A stretch of 64,000 bases of DNA from Canna indica (GCA_034359265.1 CP136890.1:88127501-88191500); one strand, 5' to 3'; shown: positions 35,275 to 47,496, counted from the stretch's first letter. Numbers and translations: made by a program. Notes: generated by a model not told the origin, from the sequence alone.

Positions 35275-36300
35275 AAATTCATTGGATACCCATTTTACTC
35301 TTGAACTTTAGAGATTTTGATCAAAAATTAAAAATATATATTAAAAAATATAAAAAAACTAATGTAAATTTATAAAATATTTTTAATGATAAAAATGAGA
35401 TATTACAATATAAAAGTTATATTTTTAAACTCTAATACATTAAAGACTTTTGCACAAAGTCTATAAACTTAAATTTAAATAAAAAATATGAAATATTTTG
35501 ATGTAAAATATTTTTTTAGATCATAATACTTCTTTTGTATCATTAAAAAATTATTTCATGAATTTAAATATTTTTTAAAAAAATTATGAAGTTATTATAG
35601 ACTTCATAAAAGTTTTTAAAGAGATAGAGACTTTTGTTTATAATTATTTTATAATGATAAAAATAAAATTTAATTTATAAAAAATATATATGTGATATAA
35701 AAGACGTGCTAGAGTCTATCAAAATATTTTGGACAAAAAATATTTTACTATTTTTAATTAAAAATTAGTGTTATAGGCTTTGGACAAAAGTCTCTAATAA
35801 GATACTTTTATTTATAATAGTTTTATAATTATACTTTTTTATTTAATTCATAAAATATATATATAATATAAAGATGTGATAGAGTTTATAAAAAATATTT
35901 TAATATTTTTATTTTAAATTTAATTTTATAAATTTTGAGTAAAAGTTTATAAATATATTATAAACTTTTGCCCAAAATCTATAATAGTTTTACAATTCAA
36001 AAAATAATAATTTTAATTAATGAAATATTTTTTTTTTAATACAAAAGATGTGTTGTAGTTCAAAAAAATATTTTTAATCGAAATATTTTATAATTTTTAA
36101 TTTAAATTTAAATTTATAAATTTTGTGCAAAAGTCTCTAATGAATTAGAGAATTTAAATATATTTTTTAAAACTATAACATCTTATTTTTATTATATAAA
36201 ATATTTTATAAATTAAAAATTATTTTTTTAAAAAATATATTTTTAGTTTTGAATCAAAATCTCTAACCAGTATAGGGTAAAATGAATATCTAATCTACTA
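35275..36300. repeat. About 1-kb AT-rich non-autonomous element with inverted ends
   Basis: The left end has GGATACCCATTTTAC and TTAGAGATTTTGATC (35284-35322). The right end has, in reverse complement, GATATTCATTTTACCC and GGTTAGAGATTTTGATTC (about 36250-36292). Between them are several half-copies of the AAGTCTCTAA word (35431, 35798, 36131). No coding capacity. Shared words with the MULE at 276-9599 suggest a MULE-related non-autonomous element; no clear target duplication was found. Confidence 0.5.
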
Positions 36301-36427
36301 AATTTTAATTTTAAAAATTTTGATCCTGAAAATTCAGATTTAAAAATTTCTCTCTGTAAAAATTGGCTTTTGGAAAATTTAAACCGCAACTCATTTTTTG
36401 AAGAAATTATTCGCTTTCTTGTTGTCA

Positions 36428-37392
36428 CTAACAAGCCCATGGTTTTGTCACATGGTAAAGTGGTTTCTTTTTTCCTACTAATAGTCCAGGAGCCTCCGTC
36501 ATGTCCATCTCCGCCGTCGTCAAGCCATGCAGCAGCTCCCAATCAAATCCATGAACAAGGTTTGCGAGAGCGAGATCTACGATGGTGACCGCAAAGTGAA
36601 GTCCCGGGCAAATCCTTCTCCCTACCCCAAATGGGATTAATTCCATGTCGTTTCCCTTGAAATCCACAGCGTTGTTCAAGAATCTCTCAAGCCTAAACTC
36701 TTTAGCTTCGTCCTAATGTCCCGGGTGTTTGCCAATCGCCCACGCATTGATAAGGACTCTCGTCTGTTTAGGGATATGAAAGCCTCGTATCTCACAGTCC
36801 TCCACGGAAATATGTGGAACAAGCAGCGGAGTTGCAGGATGCAGGCGAAGGACCTCCTTGAGAACTACTTTCAGGTACACCATTCTTTTGAGGTCTTCAT
36901 CTTTGATGATTAGGGTTTTTTTTATCCTCTGTAGTTGTTCTGTGTAACTCTTCTTGTAGCTTCTTCATGGCTTCTGGGTTTTGAACAAGCTCTGCCATGG
37001 CCCAAAGCAGAGTGGTATACGTTGTTCCAGTTCCCGCAGCAAACATATCATAAGAATAATACCTTTTAATTTAATTATGGCCCCTTTGAAGATAAATTAA
37101 ATGATTCCTCGTCTACGAAGGAAGATATTAATCTCACCAGCATTAGTGCCTTCGTTTCCATCATGGACATGACAATATCCATCCGATCCGATTTCTTAAG
37201 AAGAGACATCAACACATCGACGAAATCCTTCTCCTCCTCATCATCACCATCTTCGAGCAGATCATCGTGGTCCTCAATCACCTCCTCGAGAGCATCACCC
37301 CACCCCTTGTCGTTCCTTCTTGCTTTCGTCGATAACCCCAAAATCTCATCCATCCATCCCAACGTAGGGAAGAAGTCCTCGGAGTACAATGA
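36428..37392 (-). pseudogene. Cytochrome P450 pseudogene, 3' part (exon 2 and end of exon 1)
   Basis: Sister of the intact P450 at 24936-26523 and in the same orientation. Exon 1 tail (37392 to about 37135) reads SEDFFPTLGWMDEILG. A short intron follows, then exon 2 begins with the I-helix as AGTGTT, where the intact gene has AGTETT. Lesions in exon 2: one extra A in a run near 36920, and TAG at 36715-36713 where Trp is expected. The Pro of the PERF motif is replaced (RLERF). The heme loop FGVGRRICPG and the end KPWAC remain. The rest of exon 1 lies at 44586-45209, beyond copia element 1. Confidence 0.9.
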
Positions 37393-37839
37393 TGGAATTT
37401 CTAAATAGAAATTAAACCCAAAATAAAAAATATTCATGTTAAATCATCAAGAATACTAAGAACGGAAGCGTACCTGATTCCATCGCTCAAATTTCGAAGA
37501 CGGGTTGGACTTCCAAGTCAACATGTTAGCCCGTACAAATGCACAATGAGGGATGGGGATTTCAGATGCGAGGAACTTAACGCGTGACTCGGGGACCATA
37601 ACCCCTCTTTTTATAGAGAACTGGAGGTTGGTAAATTTCCGTTTCGCCCATCATGAAACTATAATATTACCACTATGGTATCTGTGCATAGATAATTATT
37701 CCCATAATTATGAAATGATAGATGGCCTAATAATGTACTTTATTAGATCATCTTTAACTGGCCAATCAATTTGATAGCGTAACCACATGCCAATAGATAA
37801 ATTTGGACCATCATAGATTATTAAATAAATAATCTAACA
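37393..37839 (-). repeat. 3' LTR of copia 1
   Basis: About 447 bp. On the minus strand it starts TGTTAGATTATT right after the purine-rich tract and ends GAAATTCCA. It shares long stretches with 44113-44585, including GAGAACTGGAGGTTG and TCGCCCATCATGAAACT. Confidence 0.8.
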
Positions 37840-38219
37840 ATCTTCCACTTAGGCCAACATAAATATCACCATATGACTATGTGTACCAAGTTACTTTATG
37901 AGCTCATTTTCGCTATTATTACCAATCATTTCAATAATCTGGTCAATCGATCATACCAACATAGAACCAAAGCGACTTTCATCATATTTATCGTGACTAA
38001 ATCTATCAATGATCACAATACTAATATTTTCAACAACATAGATTAAATATGGATGCACAGCATGAAAATTACAGGTAATGTGATCTAAATATGTCTATTT
38101 TCAACTGGTCATACTTTATTCTTTAGTGAGATCAAAACCATATATTCAGAGTGAACATAATAAAAGATCTTTATTTTGCATAAAAGTTTATAAAGCATGG
38201 TACAAATTATAGCCTCCCA

Positions 38220-41200
38220 CTAAATCATCATATCATTACATGATAAAACACCCATATGAGCAACATGCTCATGAAAGACCATGGGTGGTAATCCTTTAGT
38301 AAGTGGATCCGCCCTCATGGAAGCTGTAGCAATATGCTCTATACATAATTGACCACTCTGAATTCTTTCTTTAACAACTAGGAATTTAATGTCAATATGC
38401 TTTGACTTAGACGAACTCTTGTTGTTATTGGAATATAGCACTACTGAGTTATTGTCACATAATAACTTTAATGGTCTTTCAATGCCATCAACAATATGTA
38501 GCCTAGTGACAAAATTGTGCAGCCATATTCCATGATTTGATGCCTCATAACAGGCTATAAACTCTGCTTCCATAATTGAAGCTGCAATGAGTGTCTGCTT
38601 AGCACTCCTCCAAGAGACAACTCCACCGGCAAGCAAGTAAACATAGCCAGAAGTGGATCTGCGACTATCTTGGCATCCGGCAAAATCAGAATCAGAATAC
38701 CCAATGATCTCCAACTGATCTGATTTTCTATAAGTGAGCATGCGATGCTTTGTTCTCTGTAGATACCACATAACCCATTTGACTGCTTTCCAATGATCTA
38801 TTTCGGGATTGCTCATATATCTACCCAACATCCCAACAATGTACGCAATATCCGGACGCGTACACACTTGAGCATACATCAAACTCCCTACAACAGATGC
38901 ATAGGAAATCTTCTGCATTTCCTTTTGCTCAAATTCATTCTTGGGGCACTGATTGAGACTAAATTTATCTCCTTTAGCAACGGGGGTACTTGTAGGTTTA
39001 CAATCTTTCATGCCGAATCTAACAAGTACTTTATCGATATAGCTCTTTTGTGATAATCCAAGGATACCATGAGAGCGATCTCGATGTATTTGGATTCCTA
39101 ATACAAAAGAGGCGTCCCCAAGATATTTCATTTCGAATTTCTCCGATAGAAATCTCTTGGTTTCGTGCATTAAGCCTATATCGTTACAAGCTAGCAAGAT
39201 ATCATCGACATATAAGACTAGAAAAATATACTTGCTCCCACTGAACTTATGGTATATACATTCATCAATCGAATTTATCTCAAAACCAAATGAGATAATA
39301 ACTTAATGAAATTTATGATACCACTGACGGGAAGCCTGCTTTAGCCCGTAGATAGATTTCTTTAATTTGCAAATCATTTTCTTTGGATCTCTAGAGACAA
39401 AGTTTTCTAGTTGCAACAAATAAATTATTTCCTCAATGTTACCATTGAGAAATACTGTCTTCACATCCATCTGATGTAGCTCTAGATTAAAATGAGCCCT
39501 AAGTGCCATTATAATCCTAAAAGAGTCTTTCGAATAAACTAGAGAGAAAGTCTCTTTATAATCAATGCCTTATTTTTGGATAAAGCCTTTTGCAACAAGA
39601 TGAGTCTTATATCTTTTCACATTACCCTTTGAATCCCTTTTGGTCTTAAATATCTATTTACAACCAATAGATTTCGCTCATTCAGGTAATGGTACAAGAT
39701 CCCAAATATCATTGTGTTGCGTAGACTTTATTTCCTCATTCATGGCATCAATCCACTATTGAGAGTTAGAGCTTTGCACAACTTGACAGAAGTTGACTGG
39801 GTCATCTTCCATCATACCAATGTCAACCTCATGCTCTTCAAGAAATACAATGTAATCATCCGAAATTGCACTTCTCCTCTCCCTAGTGGACCTTCTTAAT
39901 GGCATTGTTTCTAATGGTATTGGTTCTTGAGGTTGTTGAGTTTGCTCTACAGGGGTAGGCTCCTTAGGAGTAAACTCTTGTGGCTGAATGGGGAGTACCT
40001 CTATGTTGTCTTGTAAATATGAATTTATTGTCTGATCAATGTCAGAAACAATAACTGAAGGAAAAGAGATGAACTCCTCTTCAAAGACAACTTCCTTAAC
40101 CTTATCACCCTTCCAAACTCTACATCCTCAAAGAATCGGGCATTTCCTGTCTCAAAGAATGTCCTATTTGTCAAATCATAAAATTTATACCCCCTAGACC
40201 TATCAGGATAACCTACAAAATAGCAGCTAACTATTTTGGAGTCCAATTTCTTTTCACTTGACCTATATGGCCTAGCCTCAGCTGGATAACCCCAAATGTG
40301 TAAATGCCTTAAACTGGGCTTGTTGCCGGTCCAAAGTTCATAAGGGGTTTTCAGTACTGCCTTAGTTGGTACCCTATTAAGGATGTAAGCTGCAGTCTTA
40401 AGTGCCTCTCCCCAGAGTGACTCTGGTAAGGTGGAATGACTAATCATGTTCCTCATCATATCCTTAAGAGTCCGATTTCGCTTTTCAGCAACACCGTTCA
40501 TACTAGGACTTCCTGGCATGGTGTACTGTGGGACGATACCGCATTCATCTAGGAATTTAGCAAAAGGTACTGGACGTTGTTCACCTGACCCATCATATCT
40601 GCCATAGTATTCACCCCCACAGTCAGATCTGACAGCCTTAATCCTCCTGCCTAGTTGATTTTCAACTTCGGTCTTATAGGACTTGAACACATCCAGTGCT
40701 TGAGACTTTTCTTTAATCGGGTATATGTAACCAAATCTAGAGTAGTTATCTATGAACGTAATAAAATACTGTTGACCATTCCAAGAAGCCATAGGGAAGA
40801 GTCCACATACATCAGTATGTATTAGTTCTAAGACATATGAACTCCTATTAATACCTGATCCCTTAATGTTTGTCTGTTTCCATTTAATGAACTCAATACA
40901 GACCTTAAAGTCTGTAGCATTAGAGAGGGTAAGAATTCCATCTAACACAAGCCTTTGTATCCCCTGTTTGGATATGTGACCTAAACGCTTGTGCCATAAG
41001 ATGACGTAATTCTTATAAGTTAACTTTCTTTTTGTACCTCGTGAACTAGTATGCAAGGTTTCATTAAATGAAGCTAATACATCAAGTATATAAAGGTTAT
41101 CAACAGGAGATAAAGAACCAGTACCAATAATCTTTGAACCAAGAGATAAATTAAAACTTCTATTTCAAAAAGAACAAGTATATCCGAATTTGTCCAATAC

Positions 41201-42295
41201 AGAAACAGAAATTAAATTTCGTCGAAAAGACGAGACTACAATAGTCTCTATCAAGTCCAAATAACATCCAATTCTTAACAATAACCTAAAATTGCATATA
41301 GCCTCAACTTGAATTGACTTGCCATCGCCTACGTAGATAACATCTTTCATCATTAGTTGGCTTTGGGCAGCGTAGGCAACCCTGCATAGATACACTAATG
41401 TTAGTAGTAGCACCAGAATTTACCCACCAAGTGTCTTGGGGTACAAAAGTTAAGTTAACTTCAAAACAAATCAAAGTAAGAAGTGTACCTTTCTTAGCAC
41501 GCCATGCGTGATATTTGACACAATCTTTCTTCATGTGTCCATCAGCCTTCTTGCAAAAGAAACAAGTAATGCCCTTATCTTGTTCCTTCTGCTTCTTTTT
41601 CTATGGAGCACTTGCAACTTCCTTAGATTTAGAGCTTTTCTTGCCTTTGGCTTTGGAAGCAATAGCCAGATGAGCACTCTCAGTTCTGTCAAGCTTCAAT
41701 CTCTCCTCCTCTTGCACACAGTGAGAAATGAGCTCATTGAGGGACCATTTCTCCTTTTGACAGTTATAACTTATTTTAAACTGATTATACTGTGCAGGGA
41801 GAGAGATGAGAACTATATGCACCAGTAGATCCTCAGATAGGTCTAACTTTAGTGCCTTTAATTTTGAAGCTATATTTGATATTCCATAATGTACTCCCTT
41901 ATGTTCCCCTTGCCCTTATACTTCATTGAGATCAGGCTTGCTAAAAACATGCTGGTCTCAGACTTTTCATTTCTTTCAAAATGCTTTTCAAGGGCAACAA
42001 GAAACTATCTGACATTAGTCTCGTCAGACATGACGCCCCTAAAGCATTCGGGAATTGCACGCCTCATGATCATTAGACTTAAGCGATTGAATTTATCCCA
42101 CTGATCATATGCCCTCTTTTTCTCATGAGAACTTTGAGCTGAGAGAGCAGCGAGTTGATCCATACGAAATGCTAAGTCCAGATCCATGCATTCAAGAACG
42201 ATCATAACATTCTCTTTCCATACTTTAAAGTTTGTGCCAGTTAGCACAAGGATGGAGTTAACACTAGTAGCAATTGAAGTAGCAGAAGTATTCAT
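38220..42295 (-). pseudogene. Copia 1 gag-pol, degenerate
   Basis: In reading order: gag from about 42295 (starts MNTSATSIATS) to about 41600, a short Cys-rich knuckle near 41525, and protease with the active-site-like WWVNSGATTNIS (DSGA changed to NSGA). Integrase (about 41000-40060) shows the HKRLGHIS zinc finger, [24 protein letters not shown] and [11 protein letters not shown]. Reverse transcriptase shows ELHQMDVKTVFLNG and YVDD (about 39205). RNase H shows GYSDSDFAG and ends near 38220 (RADPLTKGLPP). Several frameshifts and stops break the polyprotein, for example near 39301, 39650 and 40060. Domain order PR-IN-RT-RH identifies Ty1/copia. Confidence 0.9.
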
Positions 42296-42299
42296 TAAA

Positions 42300-44112
42300 A
42301 GAGAACAAAACAAAATATGATATTATAAGCAGCTCAAAATAAAATGCAATTAATCAAGCAACAGAAAGAAATAAATAATGTCAGTCCCCATTACAAGATA
42401 CCAAACAAAATTTTGATATTTTATCTTTGGACAAAAATTATCAACTTGTAAGCGGTACTCTCAATGTAGTAATCAAATACTGACTATTAGGCCTGTCAAA
42501 CAATGAGCCTTTCTTTGGACCGACTCGTGTTCACATGATGAACTTTATGATAGCCATGTATTTATCACCACAGGCATGTAAAGAATTTGGTCAGGTAGGA
42601 ACCTTCCTTTGGGCCGATTACTACCCACATGAATTACAAACATGCAGACATCTTATATATTTCGAAAATATATTAATTTAACACAAAAGAGGTCACTTTG
42701 GCGACACGTTGTGCCAAACCAACATATTTTAGAATATTAGACATATAAGTAAATGTGCCATTATTTAATTTCATGCTAAATAGGTTAAACTACAATAAAA
42801 TGGTCAAAACTGAGTTGAACCAATGAGGATTTGATTAATTTAAACATGAATCGAACCTATTTGAGTTGAACCAAAGCTGAATTAATTTGAATTAAACTGA
42901 ACCTAATATTAATTCTACTAAACCGGTTGAAATTAAGCTGAACCAAATGTTAATTTCATTGAACTAGTCAAGAAACCTAATGAACCACTTAAAATTTGAA
43001 CTGAACCGGTCTGAATTGGTCTGAACCGGTATTGAATTGGCTTGAACCGGTAATGAACCGGGGAGATTCGACCTAGACCAAGGCTAAATCGGGTTTAATT
43101 AGATTGAACCGGACCCAATTGACTAAATTCAACTGAACTGGTTCAATTAAGAAATGAACCAAATCAATTGAAATAAACCGGTTTTATTGAAGAGAACTGA
43201 ATAAATAAACCGCTTTAATTTAAGTTTCGGGTCAGGTTCATAGGTAAAGCGGGCCGGGTAAATATTAATGGATTTGGACTTTTAGATAAGGATCCAAATC
43301 CAAACCATTTTTTAAAAAATGAAGCGGTTCGGGTTTCTTAAAAAATGAATCCGGATCCGACCCGATAACTAACCCACTTCTTCTTCCCACGACGCATCGG
43401 TTCTAACCGAACCCTAACAGCCGCCACCTCCTTCTTCACCGAACCAGAACTAGACGCCGCAGTGCTTCCTCCCCCCTTCAACGTCGACGCCGACGCCCTG
43501 AGACACCGGCGATCCTTATGCCGATGTCGGGCGGCGACAGGAGGAGTAAATCGGCGGGCGGAATCTATCTCTCCGAGCCATCTCCTGCGCCTACACCGGA
43601 CTACACAATGCCGGCCGTCCTCATGCGGCGGCGACAAGAAAGCCGACGCTGGGCGGCGACGAGAAGATAGGCGCGGAGCGGCGCAGAAGGAGATGAAGAA
43701 AGAAGGAGAAGAAGAGAAGAAAGGAGAAGAAGATGGACTCCGCATGCCTCCTTATGATCCTACCGGCCGGCGGCACGCGACAGAATGGCCGCCCTCCCCT
43801 CCGCGGCCGCAACCACGTTCTTGACGAGAGGAAGAAGCCGGCAACTACTGGCAGCGGATCGAGCACAATGGATGCTTCCTTCGGCCGCCGGAAGGCTGCC
43901 GCAGCCATCAATTTTTTTAAAAAAAAATTCTTAAGCTTGTAATCTGAGTCCCGAATCATGCATCATACAGAGTAAACACTAAAGATTCTCTAAAGATTCT
44001 CAAAATTGCATGTCGAACAGAAAACATAAATCCAAATTGCATGCAGGAAGATACAGACTAAATGTTGAAACAAATTGAGCAACGCTCTTAATGATTAAAT
44101 CATGAATGGCTC
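42300..44112. other. Copia 1 leader region between 5' LTR and gag
   Basis: About 1.8 kb, unusually long. 42780-43200 is a decayed repeat of AACCGG / TTGAACC / GAATTGAAC words. 43330-43920 is GC-rich and Arg/Pro-coding in several frames, without a recognisable domain; it could be captured host sequence or simply a GC-rich leader. I do not call a gene here. Confidence 0.5.
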
Positions 44113-44585
44113 TGTAATTTCTAAATAAAAATTAAACTCAAAATCTAAAACATTCATGTCAAATCATCAAGAAGACTAAGAATGAAAGCGTACCTGATTC
44201 GATCGCTCAAATTTCGGAGACGGATTGGACTTTCAAGTTAATACGCTAGCCCGTACAAACGCACAATGAGGGATGAGGATTTCAAAGGCAAGGAATTTAA
44301 CGCGTGACTCGAGGACCATAACCCTTCTTTATATAGAGAACTGGAGGTTGATAAATTATCGTTTCGCCCATCATGAAACTGTAAATTTATCACTATGGTA
44401 TCTATGCATAGATAATTATTTTCATAATCATGAAATAATACATGACTTTTTTTTTTTGAGAAAGAAATAATACATGACTTAATAATAATTATTTTCATAA
44501 TCATGAAATAATACATGACTTAATAATGTACTTTATTAGATCACCTTTAACCGGCCAATCAATTTGATAGGGTAACAGAACATGC
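44113..44585 (-). repeat. 5' LTR of copia 1
   Basis: Copy of 37393-37839 with extra sequence from a local duplication: TCATAATCATGAAATAATAC occurs twice (about 44425 and 44494). A further short AAATAATACATGACTT copy lies between them. The outer end, near GGCATGTTCTGTTACC on the minus strand, seems rearranged relative to the other LTR. Confidence 0.75.
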
Positions 44586-45209
44586 CGATGTTCTCCTCCA
44601 CCGGTTTGCAGAAGAGCTCATCCCTGCCGCTCTCTCTGAAGTTCCTCCCTGAGACAACTCTGGTGATCATATTGGCAGCGAAAGTATTCAATGTCTTACT
44701 GATATTAACCGGACTGGAGGACGAAGCTCGGCGAATTCTCTCCACCATGATAGCCACCTCCTCCTCCCAGAGAAGGCAATAGGACTGCACTTTTTTGGCG
44801 CACAGGAGATGGACGGTGGTGAGCTTTCTCAGCTACCGCCAGTACTCGGAGTACGGCGCGAAGGCGAGGTAGACGGTGCCGTGGATGAGCTTAATGGCCT
44901 TGGAGGGCGGCCGACTGGCGAAGATCCGATCGTGGGTTTTCAAGATCTCTTAGCTGTCTCCGGGGAAGAGATGACAAGGGTTGGGATCTGGCCAAGGTGA
45001 AGCAGCATCAGTGATCCATACTTATTGGAGAGGGAGTGGAGAGAGCGATGAGGGAGTGATCCAAGCTGGAAAAGGTTTCTGATCAGGGGAAGGCCCGGAG
45101 GGGATGGTGGGAGGAGCGGCTTCTTCTTGGAGATTCTTTTGATGCTTGCAAGTAGCAGCATGAAGAGTAGTGTAAAGATGAGCAGAGAAGAGGGAAAATA
45201 TGTCTCCAT
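44586..45209 (-). pseudogene. Cytochrome P450 pseudogene, 5' part (start of exon 1)
   Basis: Begins [16 protein letters not shown] at 45209, parallel to the start of the intact gene, with hinge [10 protein letters not shown] where the next Gly is now Arg. A 1-nt loss after ETAK (about 44945) shifts frame, and TAG at 44835-44833 replaces a Gln in the SEYWRQLRK stretch. It continues through VVSGRNFRESGRDELF to the copia junction. Together with 36428-37392 it makes one P450 copy cut by the retrotransposon. Confidence 0.9.
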
Positions 45210-45438
45210 TAATTAAGGTGCTGCCTCGTTGATTTCGTGTGCAGCTTCATATGATCAAAATGGTAATTAAGCAATCTTATAGGTAAAGGAATATGGTTTA
45301 ATGTAACAGGTTTAGTATTAATTTATATCTAATATTTTACTAGACCTACAAAGAAGTGAAAAGACACCTAAAGCATTACAATTAATTGAGAATTGAATCT
45401 CAGACTTATTAACAACATATATAATGGGATGTATGTAG
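45210..45438. other. P450 pseudogene upstream flank
   Basis: Short AT-rich region with no other feature; presumed former promoter of the second P450 copy. Confidence 0.4.
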
Positions 45439-47306
45439 GGGGCGTTTGGTTACCCGCAAGTGTAAATACTGCAAAATCTATTTGCATGCAAAAGCAAATG
45501 CCCGCACATAGATTTTGCAGCCTACCGTTTGGTTGCCCGCAAGTAGAGTTGCAACTTCTATTTGCAAGCATTTGGTTGACCGCAAATGGAAGTTGTAATT
45601 ACACTTGCAACTTGCAACGTGCAACTTGCATCTTACGAAAATTTTCGGGTCGGATCGGGCACGAATTTTTTCAAGTCGGGCTGAGCCGGGCCGGGACGGG
45701 ACGGGACGGGCCGAGCATGCACGAATTTATCCGGGCCGGGTACAAACTTTTTCGGGCAGGGCCGGGCACGAACTTTTCGGGTCGGGTCGTGCACAAATCT
45801 TTTTGGGCCGGGCCGGACACGAATTTTTTCGAGTCGGCCCGAGCCGGACCGGGATAGGTTGGGCAGTGCACGAATTTTTTCGGGCAAGGCTGGGCCGAAC
45901 ACAATTTTTTTTCGGGGTGGGCACGAATTTTTTTTCTGGTCAGGTCGGGCCGGGCATGAATTTTTTTGAGCTGGACCGGGAAACGAATTTTTTCAGGCCG
46001 GGTCGGGCAGGAATTTTTTCGGGCCGGGCTGAGCACGAAATTTTTTTGGCCGGGAACGAATTTTCTCATGCGGGGTCGGGCATAAATTATTTGGGCCGAG
46101 CCGAGTCAAGATGGGCAGTGCACGAATTTTTTCGGGCAAGGTTGGGCCCGATGCGAATATTTCGGACTGGCCATGAATTTCTTTTCGTGTTAGGTCGGGC
46201 TGGGCATGAAATTTTTCGGGTCGGGTTGGGTCGGGACACGAATTTTTTTGGGCAGGGCTGACCACGAATTTTTTCGGGTAGGGCCAGGCAAGAATTTTTT
46301 CGGTCCAGACCGGGCACGAATTTTTTTGGGGCGGGCCGAGCACAAAATATTTTGGGCCGGGTTGGGCACGAATTTTTTGGGGTTGGGTCGTGCACGAATA
46401 ATTTTGGGCCGGGCAAGGCACGAATTTTTTCGAGTCGGCACGAGTCGGGCAGTGCATAAATTTTTTCGGACAGGGCTGGGTTGGGCACGAATTTTTTTGG
46501 GCCGGGCCGGGGTACGAATTTTTTTTGGGCAGGGCCGACAGTGAATTTTTTCGAGCCAAGCTGAGCACGAATTTTTTAGGGCTTGGCCGAGCACAAATTT
46601 TTTCGGGCTAGGCCAGGCACGAAATTTTTGAGTCGGGCTGGGCACGAAATTTTTCAGGCCGGGTTGGGCACGAATTTTTTCGGACCGAGCCGGGCTGGGA
46701 CGGGCCGTGCAGTGCACGAATTTATTGGGTCGGGTCGGACACAAATTTTTTCGGGGCGGGACGGACACGAATTTTTTTTGGCCGGGCCGGGCACAAATTT
46801 TTTCGGGCCAGGCTGGACACGAACATTTTTGGGCCGGGTCGGGCATAAATTTTTTGGGTCGAGCCTGGGACAAATTTTTTCGGGCCAGGCTAAAAACTTA
46901 GGCCCGACACGATTTGTCTGACAAATTAATAATTTTTAATTTTTGTATAATACTGAAAATATATTAAAAAATCTATCAAATGACATCAGATGTAAAATCT
47001 GACACTACCATCAGGTTCAGCACGCAAAAACCTACAACTTTGATATTTATCTCGTCTTCATCCGACGACTCTACGTCGCCAAAATAAATTATTTTCAATA
47101 CTTAAATTATTGCATTTGCAGCCCGCAATCTTGTATTGCGGGCTTTTTGGGCTGCAATTCCACTTGCGGCCCGCAAATGATATTTGAAATACAAATTGCA
47201 ACTAGTAAATGCTGCAAAATAATTTTGCAGCCAACCAAACAAATTTGTTATCTAAATGCTGCAACTAGAATTGCAGCATTTGTACTTGCGGGCAACCAAA
47301 CGCCCC
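45439..47306. mobile_element. 1.87-kb non-autonomous element with GGGGCGTTTGGTT termini
   Basis: The left end GGGGCGTTTGGTTACCCGCA and the reverse complement of the right end GGGGCGTTTGGTTGCCCGCA match over about 35 bp, and both sides are flanked by GTAG (45435-45438 and 47307-47310). The GGGCGTTTGGTT start and short duplication suggest a PIF/Harbinger or Tourist-like origin, but a 3-bp TWA duplication is not seen, so the superfamily is not settled. Subterminal TGCAGCATTT / TTGCAACTT words are in both arms. The centre is a minisatellite; no transposase is encoded. Confidence 0.75.
45640..46915 (+). repeat. Minisatellite of GGGCCGGGCACGAATTTTTT-like units
   Basis: About 1.27 kb of short units (roughly 20-27 bp, irregular) alternating a G/C block (GGGCCGGGC) with ACGAATTTTTTC. 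A longer phrase with GGGCAGTGCACGAATTTTTT recurs near 45860, 46115, 46450 and 46705, hinting at a higher-order repeat. Repetitive open frames rich in Gly-Arg-Ala-His-Glu-Phe-Phe arise from the array on both strands and are not taken as genes. Confidence 0.88.
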
Positions 47307-47496
47307 GTAGTCTACTAAGCTACTCTGCCCACAATCTCTTACAAATCTTATCCTAAGAAATGCACTTGGCCGCAGGATTATTAATTGCTCTGCAGAAAAC
47401 GATTTGGATTAAAGATTGAGACTTGATATAGCTTTTATTTTCTTAAAATAAAAATAATCCTGCGCAAGATTATATTGTTTAATATTAAGGTGATGT

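Larger units (their letters stand above)
37393..44585 (-). mobile_element. Ty1/copia retrotransposon 1, inserted in P450 exon 1
   Basis: About 7.2 kb, reading right to left, with two related LTRs (37393-37839 and 44113 to about 44585). The polypurine tract is seen on the minus strand as CCTAAGTGGAAGAT, just inside the left (3') LTR. The primer site is damaged: only GGCTCT remains at 44108-44113 where a full initiator-tRNA-Met match would be expected. The pol gene is frameshifted. LTRs differ by many substitutions plus a local duplication, so insertion is not recent. A target duplication could not be fixed because the right end looks trimmed or altered. Confidence 0.88.

Noticed and set aside
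43338..43959. Arg/Pro/Ser-rich frames in the copia 1 leader
   Set aside because: Open in several frames on both strands and without known motifs, so no gene is called.
45633..46921. Long repetitive open frames on both strands (Gly-Arg-Ala-His-Glu-Phe-Phe and Pro-Ala-Arg-Lys types)
   Set aside because: By-product of a minisatellite whose units lack stops; both strands are open at once.
47311..47496. Search for the missing left part of the hAT fragment
   Set aside because: Sequence left of copia 2 shows no hAT motif, so the join could not be supported.
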